Below are positions 10,901 through 23,859 of a DNA stretch of 64,000 bases, piece after piece. The notes under the pieces were generated by a model. It was not told the DNA's origin and did no database searches. It saw only the letters and a list, made by a program, of their open reading frames with translations. This DNA comes from Atopsyche davidsoni (taxonomy: Eukaryota > Arthropoda > Insecta > Trichoptera > Hydrobiosidae): contig JAILWY010000010.1 of the NCBI GenBank assembly GCA_022113835.1, positions 3,559,501-3,623,500 of the forward strand, given 5' to 3'. A program made the position numbers and the translations under genes. Within the stretch, counting starts at the first letter, position 1. Every line of letters begins with the position of its first letter.

Positions 10901-13900
10901 CGTTTATTCTCATGACAAGGATATCAACTTAATCCACGTGTAAGCTAAAGTTTAATACTAATAGGAAATTAATATTAAACACAGTGATTTATAATAATAT
11001 TGAAGAGGTGATTTTTATTTTGTGTAAATTTTATTGTTGGCAAATATTTTGATTGCTTCACAGATCGTTTCAAAATTGCGCGAGATAACTTTTTAACAAT
11101 TACTGTGATTTGTTTGACAGAATTTGCAGTATTTTTGAAGTTTATTTATTTCTTTGATTTATGCATAACTTCCGTTTTGTAAGATTACGTGTCAATTAAA
11201 TTGATTTAATTACTGAGGGGAGTGTCATGGCTTTACTAATTCATTATGTATACCTTTACAAAAATAAGCCAGTTGGAAATTTGCTTTTATAAATACAATT
11301 ATTATAAAATAATTGTTATCTTATCAACAAATACATGCTTAAAATGTTTAATATTTGATTTTAATTTATTTATTAAGAACTTTTATTTTCGTCTGCATGA
11401 TTTCCTTTTGTATTAAAGCAAGTACTTGTAAGTTTGTTATATTTTTAAGAATACAATGGAAGTTTGCCAAATAATAGCAAACAAAAATTCTACCGTTATT
11501 TATGAAATTTAAATAAAAATTTCTCGGAATAACCGAAAATTTCTTTCAAATAATTGAGATATAAATACCATTTTTCTCTTTGATAAATTCTTTAAGACTT
11601 AATAATCTCTGATTTTATTACAACAAAACAAATGTTGTCTTTAATAGCTATTCTTAATTTTTTTTAAGAATTCGTTAAAATTAAAATTCGAATTTTTTAC
11701 TTAGAATTCTTTGTTTTTCTAAAGAAAAACGCATGAAATAATAATAAATTGACAAAAATTCAAAAGCAATGAAGCTACAATGTTATTTTTAAAAACATTA
11801 CAGAACCGTTAACAATGAACAAACCAATTGACCAAAGTACGTTTTTAAATCGATTAAGATACTATTAAAACTATAAACATCGTTTTCTTAGAAGTTTTTA
11901 AGTGAATTTGACCCAAACAAAAGTTAGCTATCTAGAGCTGCTCTTGCGAACTTAAAATTGCACTCTTGTTACTTGACACTGTCCGGAAAATAGCTTGGAC
12001 TCTGGCATCCGATAGAACAGTCACCTTGACCTGATCAAAGCATCGCTTTCCTGAAAGTTGGCCCAATGGCTGACAGGAAACAGGAAATTCGAAGGTACCG
12101 AACACTTAAGACTCCCTTCCCGCTACTTTTGACCTTACTTCAAAGCGATTTTGCCTCTCGAAAATATAAACCGATTATTTTCTAAAAATATGTAATTAAA
12201 CTCAATGTGAGCTTTTACGTAAGGTATGATATTTTATATCAACCGCAAATATGTCATATTAATAAGAATAAGCATTTTGTTTTTGCCCTAAAGCCATGTT
12301 TTTTTCACAAAATATAAAATATTATCTTGAAAATTCGTTAGCAACATATAAATAATCTGAAGCTTTTCTCTAAAATACTGAAATATATTTCAGATTATTT
12401 TTTTTTTATAAAAAGAGAACTTTTTATCAGGGATATTTCATTTTGTCAAAAGATTAGCTTTCAGCAACTCAAGAGGATACCGCAAACTCAGAGATTAAAA
12501 GTATCATTTGCTTTTAAGGGACGCCCAGATCAATACGTATACACATTTCAATTTAATTATCTCTTGTTTTTATTCTTATAACATATCATTCTATTTTCAG
12601 TGTTTAATAAAATTATTCTAAAAAGTACTTTATGCAGATTCAATTATATTTTGTATATTAAAATCTTTGAAGCTTGAACCCACGTAGGTGTTTATAAGAA
12701 TTTAAAGTTAATCAGTCAATTCCCTTACCATCGCGTGAATTTACATCCCTTAGCAAAATCATTTTCTCAAACGACATTGTTCACCCAAAACCCTCGAAAG
12801 AACCGCCACCCATTTACCATATGGGGAGAATTTCAATAAACTAAGCCTCAAGTCAACATAACGTCGTCAAGTATCGACAGCGATGACAGTATTTGAATCG
12901 GGCTTTGGTTTGTTTTTATCCACCTTCTTTTTTGCTCCAAAGTTTCAGCGACAAATCCCAAAGCCACCCTTCGTGCTGAAAAAAACATCAGCACTTAGAG
13001 CTTAAACGGAAATTAAAACAACGTCGTTATAATGAATTGTGTGATTGCCACTTTTTTGTATCAATTTCATATTAAACATAACAGATATATTAAACATGGT
13101 TATAAGTTTTGAATATCACTTGATCACGATTAGAAAATTTGTAATGAAGGCTGATTAAACGCTGTTAGAGGCGCAAGCTAGAATTAGCTAAGATCTGTTT
13201 TCAAACTAACCAAGTCTCTAGTAACAGCGTGTTTTACCTGAATACTGCAGTTATTCAAAGCATCTGGCTGGTACTCTCTTTGACAAGTATAAAGTTAGAC
13301 ATGGTAAAGTCCTCAGTCTCGAAATCTTATTAAGTAATATTTGCTCTCTCGCGAAGTGAGCTTGCGCCAGGTGATACATAATTTTAATAGGGAATATTTG
13401 TCCACACTCTGGATGTCACGTTTCTCAAACCTTATTATAAAACTTGTAAATTTGCAAACTGCACAAATATTTTTAAGGTTTTTATCTCGAAGTGATATAT
13501 TAAGAAAACAGTTATTATTCATTTTCAATTCATCGCCTTCCCAGCGGTGACATGGGTAAAAAATCTTTTATTAGATTATCTGTTATTATTTATTTCTTAA
13601 AACAACCATTTATCTAGCGTCGCAATGTGAATTAAGGCGAGCTTCGTAGAACGTGTTTTTACCTTTCCGAGTGCTTTCTTATAACACAAGTATAACTCTT
13701 AGGGAATGACTGCAACCGGAAAACACAGAAGGCCAGGAGTGAATAGTTATTTAATGGGAAAATGTCTTTCCTCCGACTCAGGCTACATTTTCAAATTAAA
13801 ATATTAAACGAAACAAAATTGAATACTGTTATTTTCATGAAAACGTGAAAGATTAAATCCGCATACAATTAAGGGGAACCTGAAAAAACCATTACTTATT

Positions 13901-14590
13901 ATAATTCAAAACACAAATTATCTTATTTATGCTCAAATAGAACATTGTTAATTTTATATTATTATAAAAATATTTGTTCTTCTATATTTATTTACTTTAA
14001 ATTTTATTCTGAGATATCTAATTATGTCACTGGTTAAGAAAAATAAAATGCGTTCAATAATTTAATAAATAATACTTTGTGAAATATTGAACATGAAAAA
14101 GTTTTTCCTCAAAAGTTCGTAGTAAATAAAGAAAATTATTAATCATGTTTCTGCCGGCTTGCTGTAAAGCCTCATTTTCTCATTTTGGGGAGAAAACTTT
14201 TCCTATTTCTATAATTACCTATTTATAACAAAAAATGGAAACGGAATACGAATTACCGAAACATTAAAATTTATGTAAATAATAAGCAGGTATGCATGGA
14301 AAATAAAAACTTAATAAATAATGATATGCCAGCAGATTTTTTATAGAACGACACAAATTAATTTCCACAAATTAGTATAAATATAAAATATATATCACAA
14401 GTAGTCTTTGATTATTGCGACGCTAAATTTGTTGTTGAGGCTTATATATACATATTAATCTATACTTATTTAAAAATGACATAAAATAAGTATTTGTATT
14501 CAGAAATGTGGCTGCCACTTTTAAATTTAAATCTGTATATATAAAATTAATAGTTTTTTATGGTTTGAATAATCGAAGAGAGGCCCCTAA
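7918..14590. other. AT-rich intergenic DNA
   Basis: No gene recognised. A GC-richer patch at about 11930-12130 might be regulatory. An inverted pair AATAATCTGAA / TTCAGATTATT lies at about 12351-12398. Open frames at 7861-8115, 9048-9296 and 10057-10260 look like chance. Confidence 0.55.
8735..8770 (-). repeat. Third copy of the hammerhead-like motif (minus strand)
   Basis: On the minus strand: TGGTCCCAG, two bases, CCGGGACCA, then a degenerate GAAAC region and CGTCGAAAG, matching the copy at 3168-3205. The CTGATGA box has decayed. It supports a dispersed family rather than a chance hairpin. Confidence 0.4.
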
Positions 14591-14606
14591 TAAGTAATAC
14601 ACAAAA

Positions 14607-14711
14607 TGTTATGTTGTCTCAGTTCTTCTGTATGAAGTTGAGATTTGGGCAATCGAGGCTTTTAAAATGTGGTTCTATGGGAGAATACTTAGGGAGAAAG
14701 GTATCCAATAA
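14607..14711 (+). pseudogene. Non-LTR retrotransposon (LINE) reverse transcriptase C-terminal remnant
   Basis: One frame reads CYVVSVLLYEVEIWAIEAF then KMWFYGRILREKGIQ before a TAA at 14709-14711. The VLLYGxExW and AFxMWxYRRxLR pattern is that of the segment just after the catalytic palm in LINE reverse transcriptases. The frame then breaks up. The same family recurs at 37679-37985. Only a short, decayed piece remains. Confidence 0.55.
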
Positions 14712-14823
14712 GGTAACAATCTGTAAGATGTGAATAAATGCTCAATGAGAGGCACATGAGGCTGATGAAAATTTATTGAGAAATTCAACATTCATTCATT
14801 TTTGACAGAGAGAACTTGGTGGA

Positions 14824-14880
14824 CAAAATACTCGAGTGATTTTCCACATGTTCGTTTTTATTTGTGACCGGTTTCGCCAA
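14824..14880 (-). mobile_element. Broken arm of the palindromic Penelope-like family (copy C)
   Basis: Fifty-seven bases match the outer part of the left arms at 7653-7710 and 45830-45882 with about one difference. The match stops abruptly at CGCCAA inside the hammerhead-like core. It lies about 110 bases downstream of the LINE remnant. Confidence 0.6.
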
Positions 14881-14929
14881 GAGAAAAATTATTGCGTTGA
14901 TACTGTTGTAGAATTACGAGAGTGTATAG

Positions 14930-15190
14930 AAATCCCATTAAAATTGTGTCGATTGATGGACATCCGGCGATAATCAGGCGGCTCTTCCGCACGGAGCCGG
15001 GCCGCCTGATAAATAAAATCCAGGTAGAAAACCAATCATAACTTCCCCGCTCTTGTAACGCGGCCGGAGACTCGGAGCCGAACGCCGCAAACCGTAATGT
15101 ATGCGCCCAGTTTAAACATCTGGCTTATCAAACACGCGCTATCAGCCCGGCATTAAAAAAGTACCACTTTGGGATTTTATCACGGCGCGT
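14930..15190. other. GC-rich block with a hairpin, possibly conserved regulatory DNA
   Basis: Clearly richer in G and C than its surroundings. ATCAGGCGGC (14973-14982) is perfectly complementary to GCCGCCTGAT (15001-15010); inside it GGCTC can pair with GAGCC. No open frame looks coding. Conserved non-coding element, non-coding RNA exon or old insertion are all possible. Confidence 0.4.
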
Positions 15191-15289
15191 GCGTGGGAGA
15201 TAAAGAATCTAACATCTCTGCGAGGTCTTTGTCATTGCTCTCTTTTGATACTTGTTTTATGATGCTCTCAGCCCAAGGTCGGCACTGCA

Positions 15290-15860
15290 TTTGCTTTAGG
15301 GCCCCTAATTCTCTTCGTGTTGGACTCGTTTATTGGCTGCGTACAAACAACGTAAAAGGCTTGATGACTCGAACGAAAAGTGGAAATTGAAACAGCTGTA
15401 AGGACTACTGAGATTAGCCGTGCCGATAGCGTTAAACGTCGTAGACCAAACCAAACAGTTTTCTATCGCCAACTGATTTTTTTAGCTCTGCGAACAAAAA
15501 GCGTAAGTAAAACTCTTGTCGGCTCAACGTTTAAGCAGCTAAATTTTTTTTATGAGTTTACCGTAATATAGGAGTCAAAAGAGGCTTTATAAGCTACTGC
15601 TTTTTCAATTGGGTCTCTATGTACAAACAGTGTAAAAGGCTGACGTCTCAAATGAAAAGCGTGAATTAAAATTGCTTTAATGCACACGCCTTTTTCGTCG
15701 ACCCTCATGCTCTTCAGGTCTGGTGTTTAGAGTCCCTTATTCTTTTTAGTAGAACTGGTTTATTGTCTGCGCTTAAATGGCGTGAAAAGACCCCGAAAAC
15801 TCAGACAAAAGTATGAATTAAAATAGGATTTAAGACTACCGGTTTTTTATGTTGACTTCG
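15290..15860. repeat. Degenerate tandem array, about four units of roughly 145 bases
   Basis: Related segments begin near 15329, 15477, 15611 and 15759. Shared landmarks are TTTATTG-CTGCG, a run like ACAAACAACGTAAAAGG, and a later AAAAG-GTGAATTAAAA. Units are strongly diverged, so the array is old. Alignment was by eye. Confidence 0.5.
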
Positions 15861-15954
15861 ACTAACTTTTCAGGAAACACGAAATATAATACCTTGAATA
15901 CAATACCTATAATATTACAATCTCTCAATATCTTCGTCCATTTAAACATACCTT

Positions 15955-15985
<31 letters not shown>

Positions 15986-15995
15986 ATATACCTTA
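15955..15995. repeat. Microsatellite (TA)n(TG)n(TA)n
   Basis: About six TA, then about ten TG, then TATATA. A simple repeat. Confidence 0.9.
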
Positions 15996-18900
15996 CATTT
16001 CGGTACATACACACCACTACAATTGACATTGGACAAGCGGATAAGGTTGCCCAAATGTCCACATTGTTTTGACTGATTGTCGTCTTATCCCATTTATAGA
16101 AATCTATCTTAATTTAATTCAAACGTAGCAAGACACATTTATGACGTCATTAAAATAATTATGTTAATACTTGGTATTACTACTAATTTCAAAACTCTGA
16201 TTTTATTCAATATTAAATATCAATCATTGGTGATACATTTAATCAAAACTATTCAGTTTCATATTGACTCGTGTGTGTTCGTGCCACAAACCAGAGCTCT
16301 GCTCGTTGGGACAACTTCCTCCTGGCTCGAAGAAGTGAGCCAATTTACTAATGGAAAAGGTTTTCTAGTTCGGAATGCACCAAGCAGAAATACATTGGTT
16401 CCGGAAACGAATAGTCAACCAACATAATATTATATAATCCAAAGCACAAAAATGGCTCTTAAGTATCTGGAAAATAAATTCTTTAAATCAAAAGCAAAAA
16501 AAAAATATCAGTAAAAAAAATAATAACACGTGTATTGGAATCTTATCATAAGTCGCTTTCATAACCCAGCGAGGGAAATCTAACAGAAAAAAAAATGTTT
16601 TTTATAAATAAATAAGATTGTAAACGACAGTCACTGAGTATTTTTCTCGATACTGAAAGGCTTTAGCAGCCGGACATTGGTGTTAATGTCACAAGTTTCA
16701 AAAAGAATGTCAAAACTATTTCTTGATTTCAACTTATAAATCTAACACTTGGTCGTGCGCACAAGATAGGTAATCTTACCAATATTGATATTTTATTAAA
16801 ATAACAACTTTTTTGAACAGGGCCTTTTCGCACTTGCACGTGTGCACAGTTTAAAAAATATAAATATTAACTGGGTACTTGATCAAAGGTACCTTTTAGG
16901 ATTTACATAGTAAAGTGATCGTGATACTAGAATAATATCATGAATCTATGCGCCGAGATGTCACATAATTCCCATGCAATAACAAAAATATTACTATCTG
17001 ACTTAAACTTGAGTAAAGACTATAAGGACTTGATTCAGTTTCAGTATGCTTACACTTAATATGGAAAATTTTATGTCAAAGACGGACATTTTATTGTATG
17101 ATTGTTTTGAATGCAATGAAAATCACAATTGAATATGCTTATATCTGGATGAGATCAATTAGTGTTGCTCTTAAAGTTTGCGTATACTTGAATGGTTTTT
17201 GATATATTCATTTTGATATATAACAAGAGGTGCTTCGAGGGATGATAACCAAAAAAAAAACAAAAAAGATACTTTATTATGTTAATCAAAACAAATCTTT
17301 CTTAAATAATGCGATAAAATATATATTATGATTTAGTTGCGAATGATATCAATTTAGCATTTGATATGTAACATGTCTTATTAACTAGAGGTTCGTAGAA
17401 ATCTCGTTATTTATTGGGATAAACACATATTAGCATTGCCATGACAACAGATTGGTAGATACGAAGGCAGTAATCTGTTCAATCACATGTCAAAATTATC
17501 TAAGAGAGAGAGAAGGAAATCCCTGAAGATCTTTCTTACCAATTAGCCTTCATTTCTGCTACGACCAATAATTGTATAATGCTCGCAGGAAAAATAAATA
17601 TTTCAATTTCAGACTTGTAGTGATTATTGTTGAAATCAAGACTCATACCAAATCTGAAGTATTTGCATACTTTTATATTAATTATATGACTATGGAAATT
17701 CTTAGTTATTGCCAGTTATTTTATATTGAAATGTATTTTGTCAAAAAAAAAATCTCGTTTAATTCATCCGTTTATTTATATTTTTGTTTGCTTATTTTTT
17801 TATTAGTCCCAAATCGCAACGAGAATAAAATATTCAGTACATTCAGTGGCAGTGACAGGCGAGGCTACAGAATCTAATTTTACCGGGAAGGTTTTTCTAT
17901 CTAAGGGCGGTAAATGATCTGTCAAGAGAGTGTAAATCATCAATTTAATTATTTATCTATTTTCCAGCAACTTTTTTTAACCCTTTTCATGTATATTATT
18001 TGTGAAACTCTACGTTGTAATTAACCTTTTTTAAAACTTTTTATATAAATATGTATAGGTTTCTGGTTGTTGGTTATCAGCGTTACATAAATTTAAGTGT
18101 TTTTATAAAATATCTCAAAATACGCATTAAGTGAAAGTTCTCTGTCTGTGACATTTTGATTTAAATTATCCGTGAACAGGGCACGTCTGAGTTCAGACAG
18201 TCTCGTCGAAAAATCTATAGACACACCATTCCATAAAAGTTGGAGGCCGAAAAGACAAGGGGCAGGTAAACAAGTGGTTGGAAACATTTAGAGCCAAAAA
18301 ACCAGCTCTGCACGTATCCAACGTTTACCTTGTTGAATAAAAGTAAATTTGAGAAACCCGCAAGGCAAGGCAATATTTTTCATGACATTTATCGTTCCTT
18401 TGGACCTGGGGTCGATTTGAAACATTAACGAAATTGAAAAACTCTTATACTTCTTGACTATCTTTATTTTGCGAATAACGGCAGAATATAAAACAAGTAC
18501 ACATGCAGTAAAATGATTCAGAAGCAATTCGGCCGTGTACGCCAATGGCATTTGCCCGCGAGGAAGAATACATATCCAAGTGAAGAAAAACTGTATATAT
18601 TATTACGTATTTGATGTGTTCAGCAACCATAAAGGCAAAAGAGGAGTTGTGATCTCGCATAAGTATGCCTCCGTTGTCAAAAACTTGAGAAAGTGTTATT
18701 CTGGAGCAGAGCCTCAATGGAGGGATTGTAAGCATAAATGAAGTATTTTGAAATAAAAACTGCAAAGGATTTTATATATATACTTATACGTAACGAGCGA
18801 ATAAGAATAAACAATCAAAGACTACGTTCTTGAAAACGAGATTTCCTGACACGTAATCTTGCCGAGCACTAACTGTGGCGTGATGGTATCATCTTAATAT

Positions 18901-20320
18901 AGAACTAATAGCCGATATTATTTCTTTTTCTGCTATAAAAACTACCGTTATTTGCATCATTATATCCATTATTCCACTGCATGCCGCACCGACATGCTTC
19001 CGTACTCGTCGGTCACATTATTTGTTCAAGAGTATTGTAATATTTGTTGAACAATATTTGATATATCAATGTGTTCAAATTGAAAGAAAGGTATAGAAAA
19101 ACTACGATTTCTTTACGTATGCGAGCAAACACCGTTTATTATTAAACTTTGATTTTGATTTGATAAATACGATGCTCTATTGCAGCTTAGCTTGTAATGC
19201 GAATAAGTTAAGAGTAATTCACAGGTTTCTCCTCTAAATAAAATGGTAATTACAACTTGTTAATAGTCTTTTCATGTGGTAGATATTTTGACAGTCATCT
19301 TGTTACCAAATATTGCCTTAATAAGAAGAAAACCCTTCAGTAAAACCCTATTTAATCCAGCATCCCGTGCACAACAAGGCAAACACGGAAGAAGCAACAA
19401 GGCGGATACTAACGCAGTTGCCTCTAATTGCTCCAAAATTAACTTAATCACTTACTTGTGAACCCCGGCTCTTGCCGAGTGGGGGGCCTAATAGACTCTT
19501 CATTCAGATTATCTGATCTGAATTATCTGAAGATGAATGTGGAATGGTTTTATTTTATAAAATGTAACTCTGTCATTTACAAGAGATAATGTGAATCAAA
19601 CTTGTAACAGAATGAAAACCGGTAGGAAGGAAACATAATAGGCTTTCAAGGAAACCATAAAGTAGTCGAGTGAAAGTTATAAGTATTCAATTGTTAGGTT
19701 TAAGAAACATGATAGTAATTTATAGGCATTTATATATTTATAAGCAAATTAATTATAATATTGGTTTAGTATTTTCTACGGTATCAAATTTATACTGTAA
19801 ATTAGTTACTGTACGTATAACAAACCTAATCTTAAATAAAACAAATTTATAAATTATATATTTTTAAATAAAGTCTTTTGATAATATTTGTTATAAAAAA
19901 CCTCGTAGCTTAATTTTTGTATAAAACGCTAATAATGTTGTCGATTTAATCATAGTACTTATCAGAATCGTAATTGAATGTATATTTTTTGCAATTTTTA
20001 TTGGCTCCTTGCGTGTTAGCTCAAGCCAGAGATGAATGTATCAGCCTTATTTACAATTATGATAACATATTAATGATTCTAGTTCTCCGGCGTCGTTGAG
20101 TGCTCGCGGTAGTTCCCGGTTGACACTCGGTATACCTGTTCAACAATAAATTGATGCTAATTGAGCCCTTACCTTGCATAGATTTAATAGTTGTTATTCA
20201 CTTATCAATACAAACATTTTACTCAAAAGCGGAGACTGTGCTAAGTCGCTTCCTATATGCGGAATCCACATGGTTTACTCGTGTACAATGGCGTGCAGTT
20301 AGTTCAAAATCTAATACGGC
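15996..20320. other. AT-rich intergenic DNA
   Basis: No gene recognised. Moderately GC-rich patches lie at about 16265-16400, 18130-18430 and 19340-19490. Open frames, including one of 101 codons at 17572-17877, have the composition of AT-rich noise. Confidence 0.55.
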
Positions 20321-20322
20321 CG

Positions 20323-20560
20323 TATTATTCATTCAGTATACAAGATTATTCGAAATGTTTTACAGACCTTTCATCTAGCATGTCATATTTATTCATTCAG
20401 TAAAAAGAGCGATTCGAAACGTATTACAGACCTTTCATCTAGCACGACTCTATTATTCATTCAATATACTGGTAAATTCGAAGCGTGTTTCAAGAATTTT
20501 ACCTAGCATGGCATATTTGCTCATCTAATATACAAGGAAATTCAAAACGTATTGTCATTT
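20323..20560. repeat. Degenerate tandem array, four units of about 64 bases
   Basis: Units start near 20323, 20386, 20451 and 20514. The first two share TTATTCATTCAGTA and ACAGACCTTTCATCTAGCA almost exactly; the third and fourth are more diverged. A 14-base palindrome AATACGGCCGTATT sits just before unit one. Confidence 0.7.
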
Positions 20561-23040
20561 ATAATAAACATAATTTATACATAAAGCCTAATCTTTAAAA
20601 ATGCACTGTAAACTAAAGAACACCTGAATTGGTCATATAAGGGGAATTTAAAAAAAAAACACTACCGTTTTACACATACCATAATTTATAAACTAAATAA
20701 AAACGTTGTAGTATTTAAACAAAATATTACCCAATTTGATATATAATAATATATTATTTAATCACTTAAAAATATATATGAAGGCAAAACCTCAATAGCT
20801 TATACCACTTTTAGTACTTAACATCAGCTATGATCTGATTGATATATATATATTTGTCTACATCTAATATTATATATCAAGGCAAAGTTCTGACTAAGCT
20901 CTTTTCTTATATAGATAGGTAGAACATGATACGATAATTATACAATGTAAAGTTAAATTATACCTGACTTATAATGATCGGTCTCAAATTTCCAAGTAGT
21001 TACGCTCAGCTCTCTTCTCCCAAACTTTAGTTTTGCCTATGGCATTAATGTAAACGATCTTCCCATTAGCAGTGAATTTAGAAACACATATTTTTAAAGG
21101 TATGTCTAGCAATAAACTGTAATAAAAATGTTTTTTTTATATTTTCCATTAAGTCAATTTAAGTGAGTTCTCTGTGCGGTCTTTCCTTGGACCCTTAGAG
21201 AATCGCAAGCTCGGGATAATAATTAATAAATTGACGTTTTCTGTATATAGACAGTTTCCTGAACCATGTGCAGTTTTATAATCTAATGCAGCATAATTCG
21301 ATTTCAATATTATTCTGCTTCAAAATAACATTAAAAATCCAGTATCCAGATTTAAAATATATAATTTAAATTCAAAAAGAAGTACCGGAAATCACCCCTC
21401 TATCACAAGAAAAAAATTGGTTGTTACGGTAACAAATCCTCTGATACGACCTTCTTTCTCGGCTTGATCGGTGTTTATTTTCTAAAAATTTAACACTTTT
21501 CAGTCATGCAGTGACCCAGTTTACTTCCTTTCAATAATTTAACAAGCTTTGATATGGTTTTAAAAGTAAATTTGTCTATTTAGTGTAAAGGTAAAGTTAA
21601 CATAAATTCTCACAAACGCGATCAAAAGTCAGTGATAAAAATAAAGAGAGACAAAATATATTTGATATTCAATATAATCCATTTGTTTAAGAAATATTTT
21701 GTTTGATTAACAAATATATGTAGTTTCAAGCCAGTGCTACAGTTGGAAGCGGCATTTTTATGCATATATCGTGAAATATACAATGTCACTAAGTAAGTGT
21801 GTGTCACGTTTATATAGTTTCGAGAAAACGATTTCACTCGTATAAAATAAACGTAATATTATTTAGGTCTATGGCAACGTAACAGCAACAACTTGTATAA
21901 GCAATCCATTCATGTATAAATCTATTTCAATTTAAACAGACAACTGAGTGATAGAGATATTGCCGAAAAGTGTTCGGTCTCAAAGCAGCGCAACTGTGTA
22001 TGTTTTTTTTTCCCAGATGAATAGTCTATATATATTTTAGTATAAGAATATTTTTCAGAGTATTCAACTTTTAGGCATTGTTACAAACCGATTCACTGTT
22101 CGTCTCATTGGCATGGCTTTATAATAATTATATCTGTCATTATGTAATTATTAACATAACGATGATTCTAACTGATGAGAATTAAATACATACCAGACAC
22201 GACTTTTCCTAGTATCGTTTTCTATTTAGTAAGATTTGATTGACCAGTCTTCATTGAAGTCATTTACGCAATTGGTATAGAATAGAAGAAGTTTGAGAAT
22301 ATTCACAGTGCAAGCTCCTTCATCTAATCTCAATTCTAAAATCGTGATTATTTTAAGTACAATTGAAAACTAAATTATTAGAATCTTTACGTATTCGAAA
22401 CATTACTGTATAATGTAGTTAAGAAAATGGCAAGAAATATATTTCTTGCATACTATCCAATCAAAGCAGAAATGTAAATTATTTAACGGAATTTACAATT
22501 TGCATAGAAAATGTTTTTTTTTTTAAAAAAAAACCTCAATACTCAAGGACAGCATTAAATAATAAAATAAAAACTTCATAAATATTTTGAAATCAGTTAG
22601 TTTAAAAGTTGACATTTTCTTGGGCGAATTTTACATTTGTATTTAAACCAGATATTTTACGTTATTCGTAGAGGATAGAATTTTATGTATATACAAATGG
22701 CTAAGATAGATACATAATTTTTTCTATATTTTTCTATATTAAACTCTCTCACACACACAAATATTATCATAACCTCATAACCATTCTGCTATTCACATAG
22801 AGTAATACAAATGTTATATGCGTATCTGTTTTGATTTATTGGATTGTATTATGAAATTTAAACCTTACACTCAGAGACGCCTCGTGTTCAAACTATCCCA
22901 TTTTTTTAACTCATAATCACTTTTTATCAAGCATTTCGACAAAAATTATGAGTATATACACCACTTGTGTGTGTGTTAATATTTTGAATTTGATATGAAG
23001 AAAGCTTCTGCGAATTTATAGCTACATTTTACGCGCGTGA
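20561..23040. other. AT-rich intergenic DNA
   Basis: No gene recognised. It contains the 20-base palindrome at 22430-22449 and a short CA run at about 22748. Confidence 0.6.
22430..22449. repeat. Perfect 20-base palindrome
   Basis: GCAAGAAATATATTTCTTGC equals its own reverse complement. It may be chance in AT-rich DNA or a dimeric binding site. Confidence 0.6.
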
Positions 23041-23124
23041 ATATGAATGCACATTGGATTCAGAAGTTCCGTTAACGGCTGCTTTTATCCGCTAATGGCG
23101 ATTGAGGCTGTGAATCGTTTTGTA

Positions 23125-23300
23125 TATTTAAATAATTGTCATTTGAGAATCGGCTGGAGGCGGTGGACACGGCAGTGGAACCGGCGAAGGCCGACACGCA
23201 ACGGTCATTGTCATGTGGAGGTGAGAAGTCGCAAGACCGACGTTGGAAGTGCCACGGGCCGCAATTCACCGAACGCAAGGCAAATAACCGCAATCAGCAC
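23125..23300. other. GC-rich block with overlapping open frames
   Basis: GC-rich patch open in several frames on both strands, as expected when stop codons are rare. None of the translations is recognised. It could be a regulatory element or a piece of a retroelement. Confidence 0.25.
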
Positions 23301-23321
23301 TTGTTGCAATATCAATTTGCT

Positions 23322-23545
23322 TGATAATGATTAAGTACATTTTTTCAAATATTGAAAATTGATTTAAGAAACTCTTAGAAAAATATCATCGTGATTTGTG
23401 TGGGATTCGAACCCACATCCCCAAGCTTACCCAAGCTTACATGGCCGGGGCATTACAAATTATGCCAACGAATCACTAGTACTAGGCAAGAATTTTTAAC
23501 AATCATATCCTATAAATGAAGCAACGTACTTATTATGCCAATTAA
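23322..23545 (-). mobile_element. tRNA-derived SINE, copy 1
   Basis: The minus strand has GTTGGCATAAT (A-box-like) and GGGTTCGAATCCCAC (B box) in tRNA-like order, followed by a shared tail through TATTTTTCTAAGAG to AAAATGTACTTAATCATTATC. A short internal duplication (CCAAGCTTAC twice) marks this copy. Family members are at 23671-23850, 29904-30106 and 30160-30311. Confidence 0.6.
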
Positions 23546-23670
23546 ATATTGTGTGACTTGCGATACTAGACATTTAACACAAAGTACTGAGTGAAGCATT
23601 TTAAATCCGATCTGGATATTATTATTTTTAAAGTCTATTTAATTAAGCCAATACACGCACTTGTTAAATA

Positions 23671-23850
23671 TATTAGTGATTTTTGTGAAGACCGTCTCAC
23701 AGGAAGTACGATTTTGCCTATACAGGTTTGATTGATTGATAATGATTAAAGGAACTCTTAGAAAAATATCATCGTGATTTGTGTGGGATTCGAACCCACA
23801 TCCCCAAGTTTACATGGCCGGTGCAATTTGTGTCAATTTGCTTAATTTAC
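23671..23850 (-). mobile_element. tRNA-derived SINE, copy 2 (internally deleted)
   Basis: Same B box and tail as copy 1, but about 32 bases of the tail are missing. It carries in addition a segment with GACCGTCTCACAGGAAG (23671-23748) that matches 29904-29982 with about two or three differences, so these two copies are recent or from the same source. Confidence 0.6.
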
Positions 23851-23859
23851 AAGCCGAAA

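Noticed and set aside
17572..17877. 101-codon open frame
   Set aside because: Composition rich in Ile, Tyr, Phe, Lys and Asn, as expected from random AT-rich DNA; no motif.
20401..20430. CGAAACGT within the 64-base tandem repeat as a hammerhead end
   Set aside because: There is no CTGATGA and no helix II next to it; the unit is explained by the tandem repeat.
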